Below the pieces are notes generated by a model. It saw only the letters and a list, made by a program, of their open reading frames with translations. It had not been told where the DNA came from and did not search any database. From Pseudomonas monsensis (GTDB lineage: Bacteria; Pseudomonadota; Gammaproteobacteria; Pseudomonadales; Pseudomonadaceae): a DNA stretch of 64,000 nt. A program made the translations under genes and the position numbers. The stretch is from NCBI RefSeq assembly GCF_014268495.2, contig NZ_CP077087.1:4478501-4542500 (forward strand). The letters run 5' to 3'. This document shows positions 42,310 through 52,117 of the stretch, piece by piece. Each line of letters opens with the position of its first letter. Position 1 is the stretch's first letter.

Positions 42310-44232
42310 TCAGGCATCCAGCTCGGCCCAACGCTCCACCAGTGCATCCAGCTCAGCCTGCAACTGCTCCAGCGAAGCAATTACCTTGGCCGTCTCGGTC
42401 GGCGGACGCTGATAGAAACCAGCTTCGGCCATTTCAGCCTCGACCGCAGCGATCTGCTGTTCCTTGGCGTCGATGTCACCCGGCAACGCTTCCAGCTCGC
42501 GCTGCAGCTTGTAGCTCAGTTTCTTCTTGGCCGCCGGCGCGACAGCGGCAGGCTCAGCAACCACAGCAGGCTCAGCGGTAACCACCGCCGAATTCAGGTC
42601 AGCCTTGCCCGACTTGCTCTCGGTCACGCCCAGCAGGCGCGGCGAGCCGCCCTGACGGATCCAGTCCTGATAACCACCGACGTATTCACGTACCTTGCCT
42701 TCACCTTCGAAAACCAGGGTACTGGTGACCACGTTGTCGAGGAATGCCCGGTCGTGACTGACCATCAGCACGGTGCCGTTGAAGGTCAACAGCACTTCTT
42801 CGAGCAGCTCGAGGGTTTCCACATCGAGGTCGTTGGTCGGTTCGTCGAGGACCAGCAGGTTCGCCGGCTTGCTGAACAGCTTCGCCAACAGCAAACGCGC
42901 ACGCTCGCCACCGGACAGCGCCTTCACCGGTGTGCGCGCACGCTGCGGGCTGAACAGGAAGTCGCCGAGGTAGCTCAGCACGTGGCGGCTCTGACCGTCG
43001 ATGTCGATAAAATCGCGACCTTCGGCGACGTTGTCGATCACGGTCTTTTCCAGATCCAGCTGATGGCGCAACTGGTCGAAGTAGGCCACGTCGATCCGGG
43101 TGCCCTCTTCCACTGTGCCGCTGGTCGGTTGCAGGCCGTTTAGCATCAGCTTGAGCAAGGTGGTCTTGCCGGTACCGTTGGCGCCGAGCAGACCGATACG
43201 GTCGCCGCGCTGCAGGACCATCGAGAAGTCCTTGATCAGGAACGGGCCGTCCGGGTGATGGAAGCTGACATTTTCCAACACCATCACTTGCTTGCCGGAC
43301 TTGTCGGCGGTTTCCAGCTGAATGTTCGCCTTGCCGGTGCGCTCGCGACGCTCGCTGCGCTCAACACGCAGGGCTTTCAGGGCGCGGACACGGCCTTCGT
43401 TACGGGTACGACGGGCCTTGATGCCTTGACGGATCCACACTTCTTCCTGGGCCAGACGCTTGTCGAACAGCGCGTTGGCGGTTTCTTCAGCAGCCAGCGC
43501 GGCTTCTTTATGTACCAGGAAGCTGGCGTAGTCGCCGTTCCAGTCGATCAGGCCGCCGCGGTCCAGCTCGAGGATGCGTGTGGCGAGGTTTTGCAGGAAA
43601 GAACGGTCGTGCGTGATGAACAGCACGGCACCCTGGAAATCCTTCAGAGCTTCTTCGAGCCAGGCAATTGCACCGATGTCCAGGTGGTTGGTGGGTTCGT
43701 CGAGCAACAGCAGATCCGGCTCGGACACCAGCGCCTGCGCCAGCAGAACGCGACGACGCCAGCCGCCGGACAGTTCGGCGAGGGTCTTGTCGGCCGGCAG
43801 TTGCAGGCGGCTCAGGGTGCTGTCGACCAGGGTCTGCAAGCGCCAGCCGTCACGAGCTTCGAGGTCGTGCTGGACGTGCATCAGCTTGTCCAGATCGGCA
43901 TCGGTGACGATGTTCTGGCTCAGGTGATGGTATTCGGCGAGCAAGGCGCCAACGCCATCGAGGCCTTCGGCAACCACGTCGAACACGGTCCGCTCGTCGG
44001 CCACCGGCAATTCTTGCGGCAATTCGCCGATTTTCAGACCGGGGGCACGCCACACCGAGCCGTCATCGGGCTTCTGGTCGCCCTTGACCAGTTTCATCAT
44101 GCTGGACTTGCCAGTGCCGTTGCGGCCGATGATGCACACCCGCTCACCACGGGCGATCTGCCAGGACACCTTGTCCAACAACGGCATCGCGCCGAATGCA
44201 AGGGACACATCGCTGAATTTGAGCAGGGTCAT
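42310..44232 (-). CDS. uup: ABC-F family ATPase, Uup-like
   Basis: This 640-residue soluble protein has two ABC domains without membrane segments: Walker A GRNGTGKSSMM and GANGTGKTTLL, signatures LSGGWRRRVLLAQAL and LSGGERARLLLAKLF, and Walker B LLLDEPTNHLD and LVLDEPTNDLD. The linker is the charged ABC-F domain. The C-terminal ~100 residues are a coiled coil as in Uup, which binds branched DNA and ribosomes. It probably acts on ribosomes. The ATG at 44232 has GGAG upstream. Confidence 0.9.
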   Translation of the reverse strand: MTLLKFSDVSLAFGAMPLLDKVSWQIARGERVCIIGRNGTGKSSMMKLVKGDQKPDDGSVWRAPGLKIGELPQELPVADERTVFDVVAEGLDGVGALLAEYHHLSQNIVTDADLDKLMHVQHDLEARDGWRLQTLVDSTLSRLQLPADKTLAELSGGWRRRVLLAQALVSEPDLLLLDEPTNHLDIGAIAWLEEALKDFQGAVLFITHDRSFLQNLATRILELDRGGLIDWNGDYASFLVHKEAALAAEETANALFDKRLAQEEVWIRQGIKARRTRNEGRVRALKALRVERSERRERTGKANIQLETADKSGKQVMVLENVSFHHPDGPFLIKDFSMVLQRGDRIGLLGANGTGKTTLLKLMLNGLQPTSGTVEEGTRIDVAYFDQLRHQLDLEKTVIDNVAEGRDFIDIDGQSRHVLSYLGDFLFSPQRARTPVKALSGGERARLLLAKLFSKPANLLVLDEPTNDLDVETLELLEEVLLTFNGTVLMVSHDRAFLDNVVTSTLVFEGEGKVREYVGGYQDWIRQGGSPRLLGVTESKSGKADLNSAVVTAEPAVVAEPAAVAPAAKKKLSYKLQRELEALPGDIDAKEQQIAAVEAEMAEAGFYQRPPTETAKVIASLEQLQAELDALVERWAELDA

Positions 44233-44446
44233 GAGCTTCTCCAAAAACCGGGCGCGCATTCTACCTGACTTAGGGCTTCAACAGGCCGGCAATTTGTCTG
44301 TCGAAGCACTCTGCACAACATTTGTTGCGAACTTGTGCTGCATGGGTCGCAAAGCTTTCGCCCGTTGCTGGCAAAAGGCTAAGCTACAGACAATTCAGTG
44401 CTGGCCGCGGCCGGTGCTTGTCATGATTTCTCTGCCCGGATGTCTC

Positions 44447-46375
44447 ATGCGCAGTCGCCTTTTCAGTGTCTTGTCCTGTTTGCTACTTACCGCCGCTGCC
44501 GCTCAATCCGCCCAGGCGGTGGACCTGTCCACCCAACGCCAGTATTACGATGAAGCCAAGCGCGCCCTGGCCAAGGGCGACACCGGCCCGTACTTCCGTT
44601 ACAGCCAGGCCCTGGCCGATTATCCGCTGGAACCGTATCTGGCTTACGACGAGTTGACCGCACGTCTGAAGACCGCGAGCAACGCCGAGATCGAGAAATT
44701 CCTCGCCGAGCACGGCGACCTGCCGCAGGCCAACTGGATGAAACTGCGCTGGTTGCGCTGGCTGGCCGACCGCGGCGACTGGGCGACCTTCACCAGGTAT
44801 TACGACCCTAAACTGAACTTTACCGAACTGGACTGCCTCAACGCGCAGAACCAGATCAGCAGCGGCCACAAGGCCGAAGGTTACGCCAACGCCGACAAAC
44901 TGTGGCTGACCGGCAAATCGCAACCGGCGGCCTGTGACGGGCTGTTCGGGATCTGGGCCGCCGATGGCCAACTGACCGAACAGAAACGCTGGGAGCGCAC
45001 CAAACTGGCCGCCCAGGCGCGTAACTATCCGTTGGCCAACAGTCTGGTCAACGGCCTGACCACCCTCGCCCCACGCGGTCGCGTGTTGGTGGATGTCGCA
45101 CAGAAGCCCGAACTGCTCAACCAGCCGTCGCGCTTCACCCCGGCCGACGAGCCGATGTCCGACGTGGTCAGCCTCGGCCTGCGTCGCCTCGCCCGTCAGG
45201 ATCCGGACAAGGCCATGGCCCTGCTCGATGGTTACGCCAGCAGCATGCACTTCTCCCGTGACGAGAAAGTCGCGATCGCCCGGGAAATCGGCCTGACGCT
45301 GGCTCGGCGTTTCGACAGCCGGGCGCTGGACGTGATGACCAAGTACGACCCGGAACTGCGCGACAACACCGTTTCCGAATGGCGCCTGCGCCTGCTGCTG
45401 CGTCTGGCCCGCTGGGACGACGCCTATCAGTTGACCCGCCGGCTGCCGCAGGATCTGGCCACCACCAACCGCTGGCGCTATTGGCAGGCCCGCAGTCTGG
45501 AATTGGCGCAGCCACGGAACCCGGAAGCGCAGACGCTGTACAAGAATCTGGCCAAGGAACGCGACTTCTACGGCTTCCTCGCCGCCGACCGCTCGCAACT
45601 GCCGTACTCGGTGATGAACAAGCCGCTGGTACTGAGCCAGGCGACCATCAACAAAGTGCGTAACACCCCCGGCGTGCGACGCGCCCTGGAATTCCATGCC
45701 CGCGGGCAGATCGTCGACGGTCGCCGCGAGTGGTACCACGTCAGCCGCCATTTCAACCGCGACGAAATGGTCGCCCAGGCCAAACTGGCCTACGACCTGA
45801 AATGGTACTTCCCGGCAATCCGCACCATCAGTCAGGCGCAATACTGGGATGATCTCGATATCCGTTTCCCGATGGCGCACCGTGACACCCTCGTGCGCGA
45901 AGCCAAGGTGCGCGGCCTGCATTCCAGTTGGGTGTTCGCCATCACCCGTCAGGAAAGCGCGTTCATGGACGACGCCCGCTCCGGCGTCGGCGCCAGCGGC
46001 CTGATGCAACTGATGCCCGGCACCGCCAAGGAAACCGCGCGCAAGTTCAGCATCCCACTGGCCTCGCCCCAGCAAGTGCTCGACCCGGACAAGAACATCC
46101 AGCTCGGCGCCGCTTACCTGAGCCAGGTGCACAGCCAGTTCAACGGCAACCGCGTCCTCGCCTCCGCCGCCTACAACGCAGGCCCGGGCCGCGTTCGCCA
46201 ATGGCTGCGCGGCGCCGACCACCTGAGCTTCGACGTCTGGGTGGAAAGCATCCCGTTCGACGAAACCCGCCAGTATGTGCAGAACGTGCTGTCTTATTCG
46301 GTGATCTACGGCCAGAAGCTCAACTCGCCGCAGCCGCTGGTGGATTGGCATGAGCGGTATTTCGATGACCAATGA
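44447..46375 (+). CDS. slt: Soluble lytic murein transglycosylase
   Basis: This 642-residue periplasmic enzyme has a signal peptide ending AQSAQAV (about residue 24), a long superhelical ring domain, and a C-terminal goose-lysozyme-like catalytic domain. The catalytic Glu is in ITRQESAFMDDARSGVGASG, followed by GLMQLMPGTA and AAYNAGPGRVRQW. It cleaves peptidoglycan with 1,6-anhydro products, feeding the recycling route that also uses NagZ. An in-frame ATG at 44423 is an alternative start. Confidence 0.93.
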   Translation: MRSRLFSVLSCLLLTAAAAQSAQAVDLSTQRQYYDEAKRALAKGDTGPYFRYSQALADYPLEPYLAYDELTARLKTASNAEIEKFLAEHGDLPQANWMKLRWLRWLADRGDWATFTRYYDPKLNFTELDCLNAQNQISSGHKAEGYANADKLWLTGKSQPAACDGLFGIWAADGQLTEQKRWERTKLAAQARNYPLANSLVNGLTTLAPRGRVLVDVAQKPELLNQPSRFTPADEPMSDVVSLGLRRLARQDPDKAMALLDGYASSMHFSRDEKVAIAREIGLTLARRFDSRALDVMTKYDPELRDNTVSEWRLRLLLRLARWDDAYQLTRRLPQDLATTNRWRYWQARSLELAQPRNPEAQTLYKNLAKERDFYGFLAADRSQLPYSVMNKPLVLSQATINKVRNTPGVRRALEFHARGQIVDGRREWYHVSRHFNRDEMVAQAKLAYDLKWYFPAIRTISQAQYWDDLDIRFPMAHRDTLVREAKVRGLHSSWVFAITRQESAFMDDARSGVGASGLMQLMPGTAKETARKFSIPLASPQQVLDPDKNIQLGAAYLSQVHSQFNGNRVLASAAYNAGPGRVRQWLRGADHLSFDVWVESIPFDETRQYVQNVLSYSVIYGQKLNSPQPLVDWHERYFDDQ

Positions 46376-46490
46376 TCTGTAGACGCTGCCGCAGGCGGTG
46401 ATCTTTTGCTGCAAAAAAATGCCCGCACTTGGATGCGGGCATTTTTTTGCAGCAAGATCAAAGATCGCCGCCTGCGACAACGTCTACACG
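46376..46490. terminator. Long palindrome acting as bidirectional terminator
   Basis: The core is a perfect 20-base inverted repeat (46408-46427 and 46434-46453) with loop CTTGGA and internal A and T runs, so it can terminate slt and the convergent ABC exporter gene. Flanking it, imperfect arms (TAGACG...GGCGGTGATC and GATCGCCGCC...CGTCTA) extend the symmetry to about 110 bases. These outer arms resemble the repeat at 56313-56400. Confidence 0.85.
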
Positions 46491-48262
46491 GCGATCGCGT
46501 GGCCGTCGTTGAACTGCAACGCGGCCAACCGCGCGTACAGCGGATTACTGACGATCAGCTCCTGATGGGTGCCGATTGCCACCAGTTTTCCCTGGTCCAT
46601 CACCGCGATCCGGTCAGCGTTTTTCACGGTAGCCAGACGATGCGCGATCACCAGCGTGGTGCGGTTGTGCATCAGGCTTGGCAGCGCTTCCTGAATCAGG
46701 TGTTCGCTTTGCGCATCGAGGGCGCTGGTAGCTTCGTCCAGCAGCAGGATCGGCGCATCGACCAGCAACGCCCGAGCGATCGCCAGACGCTGACGCTGGC
46801 CGCCAGAGAGGCCGAGGCCAGCGTCGCCCAGATGCGTCTGATAACCCTGCGGCATCTTTTCGATGAAATCATGGGCGTGGGCGATTTTCGCCGCTTCCTT
46901 GACCTGTTCCAGCGTCGCGCCCGGGCAACCGTAACGGATGTTGTCTTCGACGCTGCCGAAAAACAGCGCAGGCGATTGCGAGACCAGGGCGAAATTGCGG
47001 CGCAGGTCCAATGGGTCAAGGCTGGTCAGCGGCACGCCGTCGATCAGGATCCGCCCTTCAATCGGGTCGTAGAAGCGCAACAGCAAATCGTAAACCGTGG
47101 ACTTGCCGGCGCCGGACGGCCCGACTAGCGCCAAGGTCTCGCCAGCGCGAATAGTCAGATTCAAGCCATTGACGGCGTAGCTTTCCGGACGCGACGGGTA
47201 GGAAAAACGCACATCCTGCAATTGCAGTTCGCCCTTGACTCGTTCCGGCAAGGTCACCAGTCCAGTGGTCGGGGGCCGGATGATGTTCTGCGAACTCAAC
47301 AGTTCGGCGATGCGCTCGGCAGCACCCGCCGCACGTTGCAGTTCACCGATGACTTCGCTCAAGGTGCCGATCGCACTGCCGACGATCAGGCTGTAGAAGA
47401 CGAACGCCGCCAGTTCGCCACCGGTGATACGCCCGGCAATTACGTCCATGCCGCCCACCCACAACATCACCGCCACCGCGCCCAGCACCAGCACGATCAC
47501 CACGGTGATCATCCATGAACGCTGAAAGATGCGTTTACGCGCGGTGTCGAACGCGTCCTCGACGGTTGTCGCGAAACGCTGCTCATCCTGCACCTGATGG
47601 TTGTAGGCCTGTACGGTCTTGATCTGGCCGAGGGTTTCGGAAACGTAGCTGCCGATATCGGCGACGCGGTCCTGGCTCAGCCGCGAGAGATTGCGTACAC
47701 GCCGGCCGAAAATCAGGATCGGTGCGACCACGAACGGCAAGGCAATCACCACGATGCTGGTGAGCTTTGCATTGGTCACGAACAGCAACACGACGCCGCC
47801 GATAACCATCAGCAGGTTACGCAGGAACATCGACAGCGAGGAGCCGATCACCGACTGCAGCAGTGTGGTGTCGGCAGTCAGGCGTGACTGGATCTCCGAA
47901 CTGCGGTTGTTCTCATAAAAGCCGGGGTGCAGATAGACCAGGTGGTTGAACACTTCACGCCGGATATCCGCCACACAGCGCTCGCCAATCCACGACACCC
48001 AGTAAAACCGCGCGAACGTGCCGACTGCCAGGCCCAGTACCATCAACATGAAAATGCCGATGCTCTGGTTCAACTGGTGCGGCGACTGGGTCATGAAGCC
48101 CCGATCGACCAGCAATTTGATCCCCTGCCCCATCGACAACGTGACAGCGGCGGTGACGATCAACGCCAGCAGCGCACCGATGACCTGCCAACGGTAGGGG
48201 GCCAGGAATCGGCTGGTCAGGCGCAGGGCGCGACGGTGCCGGGAAGAAAGCTTCGGGGTCAT
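46484..48262 (-). CDS. ABC exporter (MsbA-like permease-ATPase fusion)
   Basis: This 592-residue half-transporter has six predicted TMs (about 25-310) and an ATPase domain with Walker A VGPSGAGKSTVYDLL, signature LSGGQRQRLAIARAL and Walker B ILLLDEATSALD. As a homodimer it should export a lipid or drug-like substrate. It resembles MsbA, but it lacks the usual lpxK neighbour, so the lipid-A role is not supported and the substrate is unknown. Confidence 0.85.
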   Translation of the reverse strand: MTPKLSSRHRRALRLTSRFLAPYRWQVIGALLALIVTAAVTLSMGQGIKLLVDRGFMTQSPHQLNQSIGIFMLMVLGLAVGTFARFYWVSWIGERCVADIRREVFNHLVYLHPGFYENNRSSEIQSRLTADTTLLQSVIGSSLSMFLRNLLMVIGGVVLLFVTNAKLTSIVVIALPFVVAPILIFGRRVRNLSRLSQDRVADIGSYVSETLGQIKTVQAYNHQVQDEQRFATTVEDAFDTARKRIFQRSWMITVVIVLVLGAVAVMLWVGGMDVIAGRITGGELAAFVFYSLIVGSAIGTLSEVIGELQRAAGAAERIAELLSSQNIIRPPTTGLVTLPERVKGELQLQDVRFSYPSRPESYAVNGLNLTIRAGETLALVGPSGAGKSTVYDLLLRFYDPIEGRILIDGVPLTSLDPLDLRRNFALVSQSPALFFGSVEDNIRYGCPGATLEQVKEAAKIAHAHDFIEKMPQGYQTHLGDAGLGLSGGQRQRLAIARALLVDAPILLLDEATSALDAQSEHLIQEALPSLMHNRTTLVIAHRLATVKNADRIAVMDQGKLVAIGTHQELIVSNPLYARLAALQFNDGHAIAV

Positions 48263-48519
48263 TCAGGTACACATCCGTGTTGATGAAAGGGGCTAGCCTA
48301 AACCTTCTATGGGGTGGAACTCTGTAAATCACAATGAGTCAGGTTAAATATGCCCCCAAAGACTAGGCCATAGTTGCTATCGGTCTAAAGTGCCGGTTGA
48401 GACGAGCGGTCATTTCTGTTTGAGTGGAGATGCCGCTTTTGACAGTCCCCAGGGAGTTGTCACAGCCTGGTCACGTGGCGGTTTTAATCTACGCGCACAA
48501 CCTGATGAGGAGACAGGCC

Positions 48520-48699
48520 ATGTCCTTGCAACACAGCAGCGATGACAAGATTCAAGTGATCCGCACCAAGCCCGGCCAACCTCTTGGTTGCTCCATCATT
48601 GACAAGGAGGGGCGTGAAGTACCGATCACTGAAGACATGATCCAGGACGCCTGCCGCGAACTGGAGAAGCGATTGGTCAAGCCTGCCGAACAAAAGTGA
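48520..48699 (+). CDS. Small conserved protein, resembling the PA1571 family
   Basis: This 59-residue soluble protein starts MSLQHSSDDKIQVIRTKPGQ and contains GCSIIDKEGREVPITEDMIQDACRELEK. The ATG is preceded by GAGGAGACAG. It matches my memory of the pseudomonad PA1571 family, whose function is not known. A terminator follows 18 bases after the stop. Confidence 0.72.
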   Translation: MSLQHSSDDKIQVIRTKPGQPLGCSIIDKEGREVPITEDMIQDACRELEKRLVKPAEQK

Positions 48700-48717
48700 T
48701 ATAGCCAGCGTCTTCCG

Positions 48718-48746
48718 ACCCGGCCCCTTTCTGGCCGGGTTTTTTC
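48718..48746 (+). terminator. Terminator of the small conserved gene
   Basis: ACCCGGCC-CCTTTCT-GGCCGGGT is followed by six T. Confidence 0.88.
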
Positions 48747-48769
48747 TGCCCGCAAATTGCCAAGTGTGG

Positions 48770-48864
48770 TGCGACCATCGCGGGCAGGGCCGCGCCCACA
48801 AGTCCAGTGGCTAGTTCAAGTCTTGAGTAACACAGAGAACCTGGGGGAGCTGGCTTGCCAGCGA
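48770..48864. repeat. Diverged REP copies of two families
   Basis: A degraded REP core (GCGGGCAGGGCCGCGCCCACA) near 48779-48799 is followed by a partial copy of the 17121-type REP (GGGGGAGCTGGCTTGCCAGCG) at 48843-48863. The two copies are unlike in sequence, so this is not a clean REPIN. Confidence 0.6.
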
Positions 48865-48881
48865 TAGAGCCGATTTGATCG

Positions 48882-50024
48882 CTAGACAGCCACCGCCCCA
48901 AGCGCTGCCACAATCTGCTGCAACACTGGCGAATCCCCCTCGATCCGCACCTTCAGCCCCTCAATCTCGCGTCGCACCGGATACTGCTTGCGCAACACAT
49001 CAAAGGCCGCACGCTGCTCAGCGCCATTGCCTACAAGGCTGCGGCGGAAATCCGCATCATCCCGGCGCGGGTCGTACACGCCACGGCACAACATCGCCAG
49101 CGCCCAGGCCGGATCGCTGTCGGCGTGCAGGGTGACTTGCGACAGCCACGGCGCCGGCAGCAAGTCACTGAGCTGGATGCTCGCCGGTTGGCCAATGAAA
49201 TTGCAGTAGGCCTGATAGATCTGCGCCGTCCCGCGCTGTTTGCCATCAAGGCTGTAACCGGCAATGTGCGGCGTGGCCAGTACGCAGAGTTCGGCCAGCG
49301 CGACATCGACCTCGGGTTCGGCCTCCCAGACATCGAGCGCCGCTTGCAGGTCTTCACGCTCCAGCAGCACTTTACGCAACGCAGCGTTATCGACCACCGG
49401 ACCGCGCGCAGCATTGATCAGCCAGGCTCCGGGTTTAAGCTGATGCAATCGCGCCTGATCGAGCAGGTGCCAGGTCGCGCCGTCACCGCTGCGGGTCAAC
49501 GGGGTATGCAGACTGATCACGTCGCACTGCTCAAGGATCTGCTCCAGACTGACGTAATCGCCACCCTCGGCCGCCTGCCGTGGTGGATCGCAGACTTTCA
49601 CGTTCCAGCCCAGGCCTTTGAGCACTTTGATCAGCCGACCACCGACCTCGCCGGCACCGACCACGCCATAGGTGCGTTGCGTCAGATCGACGCCTTCGAT
49701 TTCGGCGAGCGTCATCAGAGTGCCGAGCACGTAATCGACCACCCCCCGAGCGTTGCAACCCGGCGCACTGGACCAGGTGATCCCCGCTTCGGCGAAATAA
49801 TCGAGGTCCAGGTGATCGGTGCCGATGGTGCACGTGCCCACAAAGCGCACCCGGCTGCCTTCCAGCAACGCCCGGTTGACCTGGGTCACCGAGCGCACCA
49901 GCAGCACGTCGGCCTGCTCGACCGTCGCACGGTCGATGGAACGGCCTGGCACCCGGCGGATCTCGCCGAAACCGGCAAAAAAGGCATCGAGCAGCGGGAT
50001 ATTTTCGTCGGCAACAATCAGCAT
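48882..50024 (-). CDS. pdxB: Erythronate-4-phosphate dehydrogenase
   Basis: This 380-residue D-2-hydroxyacid dehydrogenase oxidises 4-phosphoerythronate, the second step of the DXP-dependent pyridoxal phosphate pathway. It has NAD-binding YGVVGAGEVGGRLIKVL, the active-site pair in RSVTQVNRALLEG and NAARGPVVDNAALRKVL, and the catalytic His in TPHIAGYS. The C-terminal PdxB dimerisation domain is present. GGAG precedes the ATG. REP palindromes flank the gene. Confidence 0.94.
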   Translation of the reverse strand: MLIVADENIPLLDAFFAGFGEIRRVPGRSIDRATVEQADVLLVRSVTQVNRALLEGSRVRFVGTCTIGTDHLDLDYFAEAGITWSSAPGCNARGVVDYVLGTLMTLAEIEGVDLTQRTYGVVGAGEVGGRLIKVLKGLGWNVKVCDPPRQAAEGGDYVSLEQILEQCDVISLHTPLTRSGDGATWHLLDQARLHQLKPGAWLINAARGPVVDNAALRKVLLEREDLQAALDVWEAEPEVDVALAELCVLATPHIAGYSLDGKQRGTAQIYQAYCNFIGQPASIQLSDLLPAPWLSQVTLHADSDPAWALAMLCRGVYDPRRDDADFRRSLVGNGAEQRAAFDVLRKQYPVRREIEGLKVRIEGDSPVLQQIVAALGAVAV

Positions 50025-50092
50025 GGCGGGCTCCTTTGGCGGATCGGCAGTTTAGGTGCAGATCCACCGTTGGGCCAGTGCAGACTGCATCG

Positions 50093-50220
50093 TGGCGAGG
50101 GCGCTTGCTCGCGCCAGACTGTGCAGCGGACGGAAAGTCTGCCCTCGGGTTTTCCCTGAGCTACCGCACTGGATAGTCCCGGGGACGCTTCGTCCCCAGC
50201 GGGAGCAAGCGCCCTCGCCA
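50093..50220. repeat. REPIN of the GGCGAGGG family
   Basis: TGGCGAGGGCGCTTGCTCGCGC (50093-50114) and its near reverse complement (50199-50220) flank about 84 bases; the inner part has its own hairpin GGGGACG/CGTCCCC (50180-50196). It lies between the divergent pdxB and MATE genes, so it covers their promoter region. Confidence 0.85.
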
Positions 50221-50332
50221 TAGTTGACGGGTCTGTTGATTACAAATCCGCAACAGAGGATTTTTCCTGACCAAGGTGTCAGCGGCGTAGAATGCGGCGC
50301 CTTGCGCATCAACACCTTTGGACGCTTCGCCT

Positions 50333-51742
50333 GTGAATTCCGTAACTGACCAACCTGTCGCTGTCTCCCTCACCCGCCCCGCGCGTATCCGCCTGGAGTT
50401 CAAGACCCTGCTCGCCCTGGCGCTGCCGATCATCATCGCGCAGCTGGCGACCACGGCCATGGGCTTCGTCGATGCAGTCATGGCCGGCCGCGTCGGACCA
50501 CGGGATCTGGCGGCGGTGGCACTGGGCAACTCGATCTGGGTCCCGGTGTTTCTGCTGATGACTGGCACCCTGCTGGCCACCACCCCCAAGGTTGCCCAAC
50601 GGTTCGGCGCCGGCACCCACAGCGAAATCGGCCCGATCGTCCGTCAGGCATTGTGGCTGGCGCTGGTGGTCGGCCTGATCGCGACGTCGATGCTGGTCGC
50701 CGCCGAGCCGGTGTTGCACCTGATGAAGGTCGATCCGGAATTGATCGGCCCGTGCATGCAGTACCTGCACGGTATCGCCAGCGGTCTGCCAGCGGTTGCG
50801 ATCTATCACGTGCTGCGCTGCACCAGTGACGGCATCGGCCGCACCCGTCCGGCGATGGTGCTGGGCCTATGCGGTCTGGCACTGAACATTCCGCTGAACT
50901 ACATCTTCATCTATGGCCACTTCGGCGTGCCGGCCATGGGCGGCGTCGGCTGCGGTTGGGCCACGGCAATCGTGATGTGGGTCATGGCGCTGGGTCTGGC
51001 CGGTTACGAGCGCTGGGCCCCAGCCTATCGTTCGAGCGAGATCTTCAGCCGCTTCGACTGGCCACAATGGGCAGTGATCAAGCGTCTGCTGGCGGTCGGT
51101 CTGCCGATCGGCATCGCGGTGTTTGCCGAGTCGAGCATCTTCGCAGTGATCGCGCTGTTGATCGGAAGCCTCGGCGCCACTGTGGTGGCCGGGCATCAGA
51201 TTGCGCTGAACGTCAGCTCGCTGGTGTTCATGATTCCGTATTCCCTCGGCATGGCGGTGACCGTCCGCGTCGGCCAGGCACTCGGTCGTGAAGAGCCCCG
51301 GGAAGCACGTTTCGCCGCCGGCGTCGGCATGGGCACCGCGCTGGCGTACGCCTGTCTGTCGGCGAGCATGATGCTGTTGTTGCGCGAGCCGATTGCGGCG
51401 ATCTACACCGCGGATCCGACCGTGATTCATATCGCGGCGATGCTGATCGTGTACTCGGCGCTGTTCCAGTTTTCCGACGCGATTCAGGTCACTGCCGCCG
51501 GCGCCCTGCGCGGTTATCAGGACACGCGGGTGACGATGATCCTGACCTTGTTCGCCTACTGGGGTATCGGTTTGCCGGTGGGTTACGCCCTCGGTTTGAC
51601 CGACTGGCTCGGCGCGCCACGGGGCCCGAGTGGTTTGTGGCAAGGTTTGATCGTCGGTTTGAGCTGTGCGGCACTGATGTTGTCGATCCGTCTGACCCGC
51701 AGTGCGCGCAAGCGTATCCGGATCAGTCGTTCGCTGGGCTGA
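50333..51742 (+). CDS. pmpM: MATE-family multidrug efflux pump, PmpM/NorM-like
   Basis: This 469-residue protein with 12 predicted TMs is a cation-coupled exporter. It has the N-lobe motif LALALPIIIAQLATTAMGFVDAVMAGR, including the Asp conserved in MATE pumps, and the matching C-lobe GLPIGIAVFAESSIFAVIALL. P. aeruginosa PmpM exports fluoroquinolones and biocides using protons. I chose GTG at 50333 because it gives the usual start MNSVTDQP; a TTG five codons upstream is also in frame. Confidence 0.87.
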   Translation: MNSVTDQPVAVSLTRPARIRLEFKTLLALALPIIIAQLATTAMGFVDAVMAGRVGPRDLAAVALGNSIWVPVFLLMTGTLLATTPKVAQRFGAGTHSEIGPIVRQALWLALVVGLIATSMLVAAEPVLHLMKVDPELIGPCMQYLHGIASGLPAVAIYHVLRCTSDGIGRTRPAMVLGLCGLALNIPLNYIFIYGHFGVPAMGGVGCGWATAIVMWVMALGLAGYERWAPAYRSSEIFSRFDWPQWAVIKRLLAVGLPIGIAVFAESSIFAVIALLIGSLGATVVAGHQIALNVSSLVFMIPYSLGMAVTVRVGQALGREEPREARFAAGVGMGTALAYACLSASMMLLLREPIAAIYTADPTVIHIAAMLIVYSALFQFSDAIQVTAAGALRGYQDTRVTMILTLFAYWGIGLPVGYALGLTDWLGAPRGPSGLWQGLIVGLSCAALMLSIRLTRSARKRIRISRSLG

Positions 51743-51769
51743 GCCTTCTCTTTACACCGGAACAAAAAA

Positions 51770-51797
51770 TGTGGGAGCCAGCCTGCTGGCTCCCACA
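51770..51797. repeat. Compact REP palindrome
   Basis: TGTGGGAGCCAGC and GCTGGCTCCCACA are perfect reverse complements separated by two bases: two REP tails joined with no spacer. It lies between convergent pmpM and tusA. No T run is present, but the hairpin could stabilise transcript ends. Confidence 0.82.
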
Positions 51798-51820
51798 GTT
51801 GTTTGTGCGCTGCCTGGGTT

Positions 51821-52072
51821 TCAGGCGTGTTTCTTGCGGATCCAGTACAGATAGGTACCGGACTCTTCGTGCTGCTCGACCAGCTCGTGGTCGAGAAACA
51901 CGCAGAACTTGGGAATGTCGCGCTTGGTCGAGGGATCGGTGGCGATCACCTTGAGCAGGCCGCCGGGCACCAGATCGCGAATGTGCTGGTGCAGCATCAT
52001 CACCGGCTCCGGGCAATTGAGGCCGGTGGCGTCGAGGGTGCCGTCGACCGGGGTATCGATCATTTCACTCAT
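51821..52072 (-). CDS. tusA: Sulfur carrier protein TusA
   Basis: This 83-residue protein is the TusA persulfide carrier. The active Cys20 is in DATGLNCPEPVMML. It relays sulfur from IscS to 2-thiouridine synthesis of tRNA and to molybdenum-cofactor formation. CAGGAGTG precedes the ATG. It lies upstream of a REPIN and downstream of rlmM on the same strand. Confidence 0.93.
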   Translation of the reverse strand: MSEMIDTPVDGTLDATGLNCPEPVMMLHQHIRDLVPGGLLKVIATDPSTKRDIPKFCVFLDHELVEQHEESGTYLYWIRKKHA

Positions 52073-52117
52073 GATTCACTCCTGAAACTGGCCGGCATTG
52101 TCGCGCATTGCCGAGCG

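Noticed and set aside
44483..46480. Long minus-strand frame opposite slt
   Set aside because: Same cause: antisense to a certain gene, Gln/Val/Arg-rich product without motifs.
50093..50220. CRISPR-like repeats
   Set aside because: The copies are inverted pairs, not regularly spaced direct repeats, and no cas gene is present; they are REP elements.
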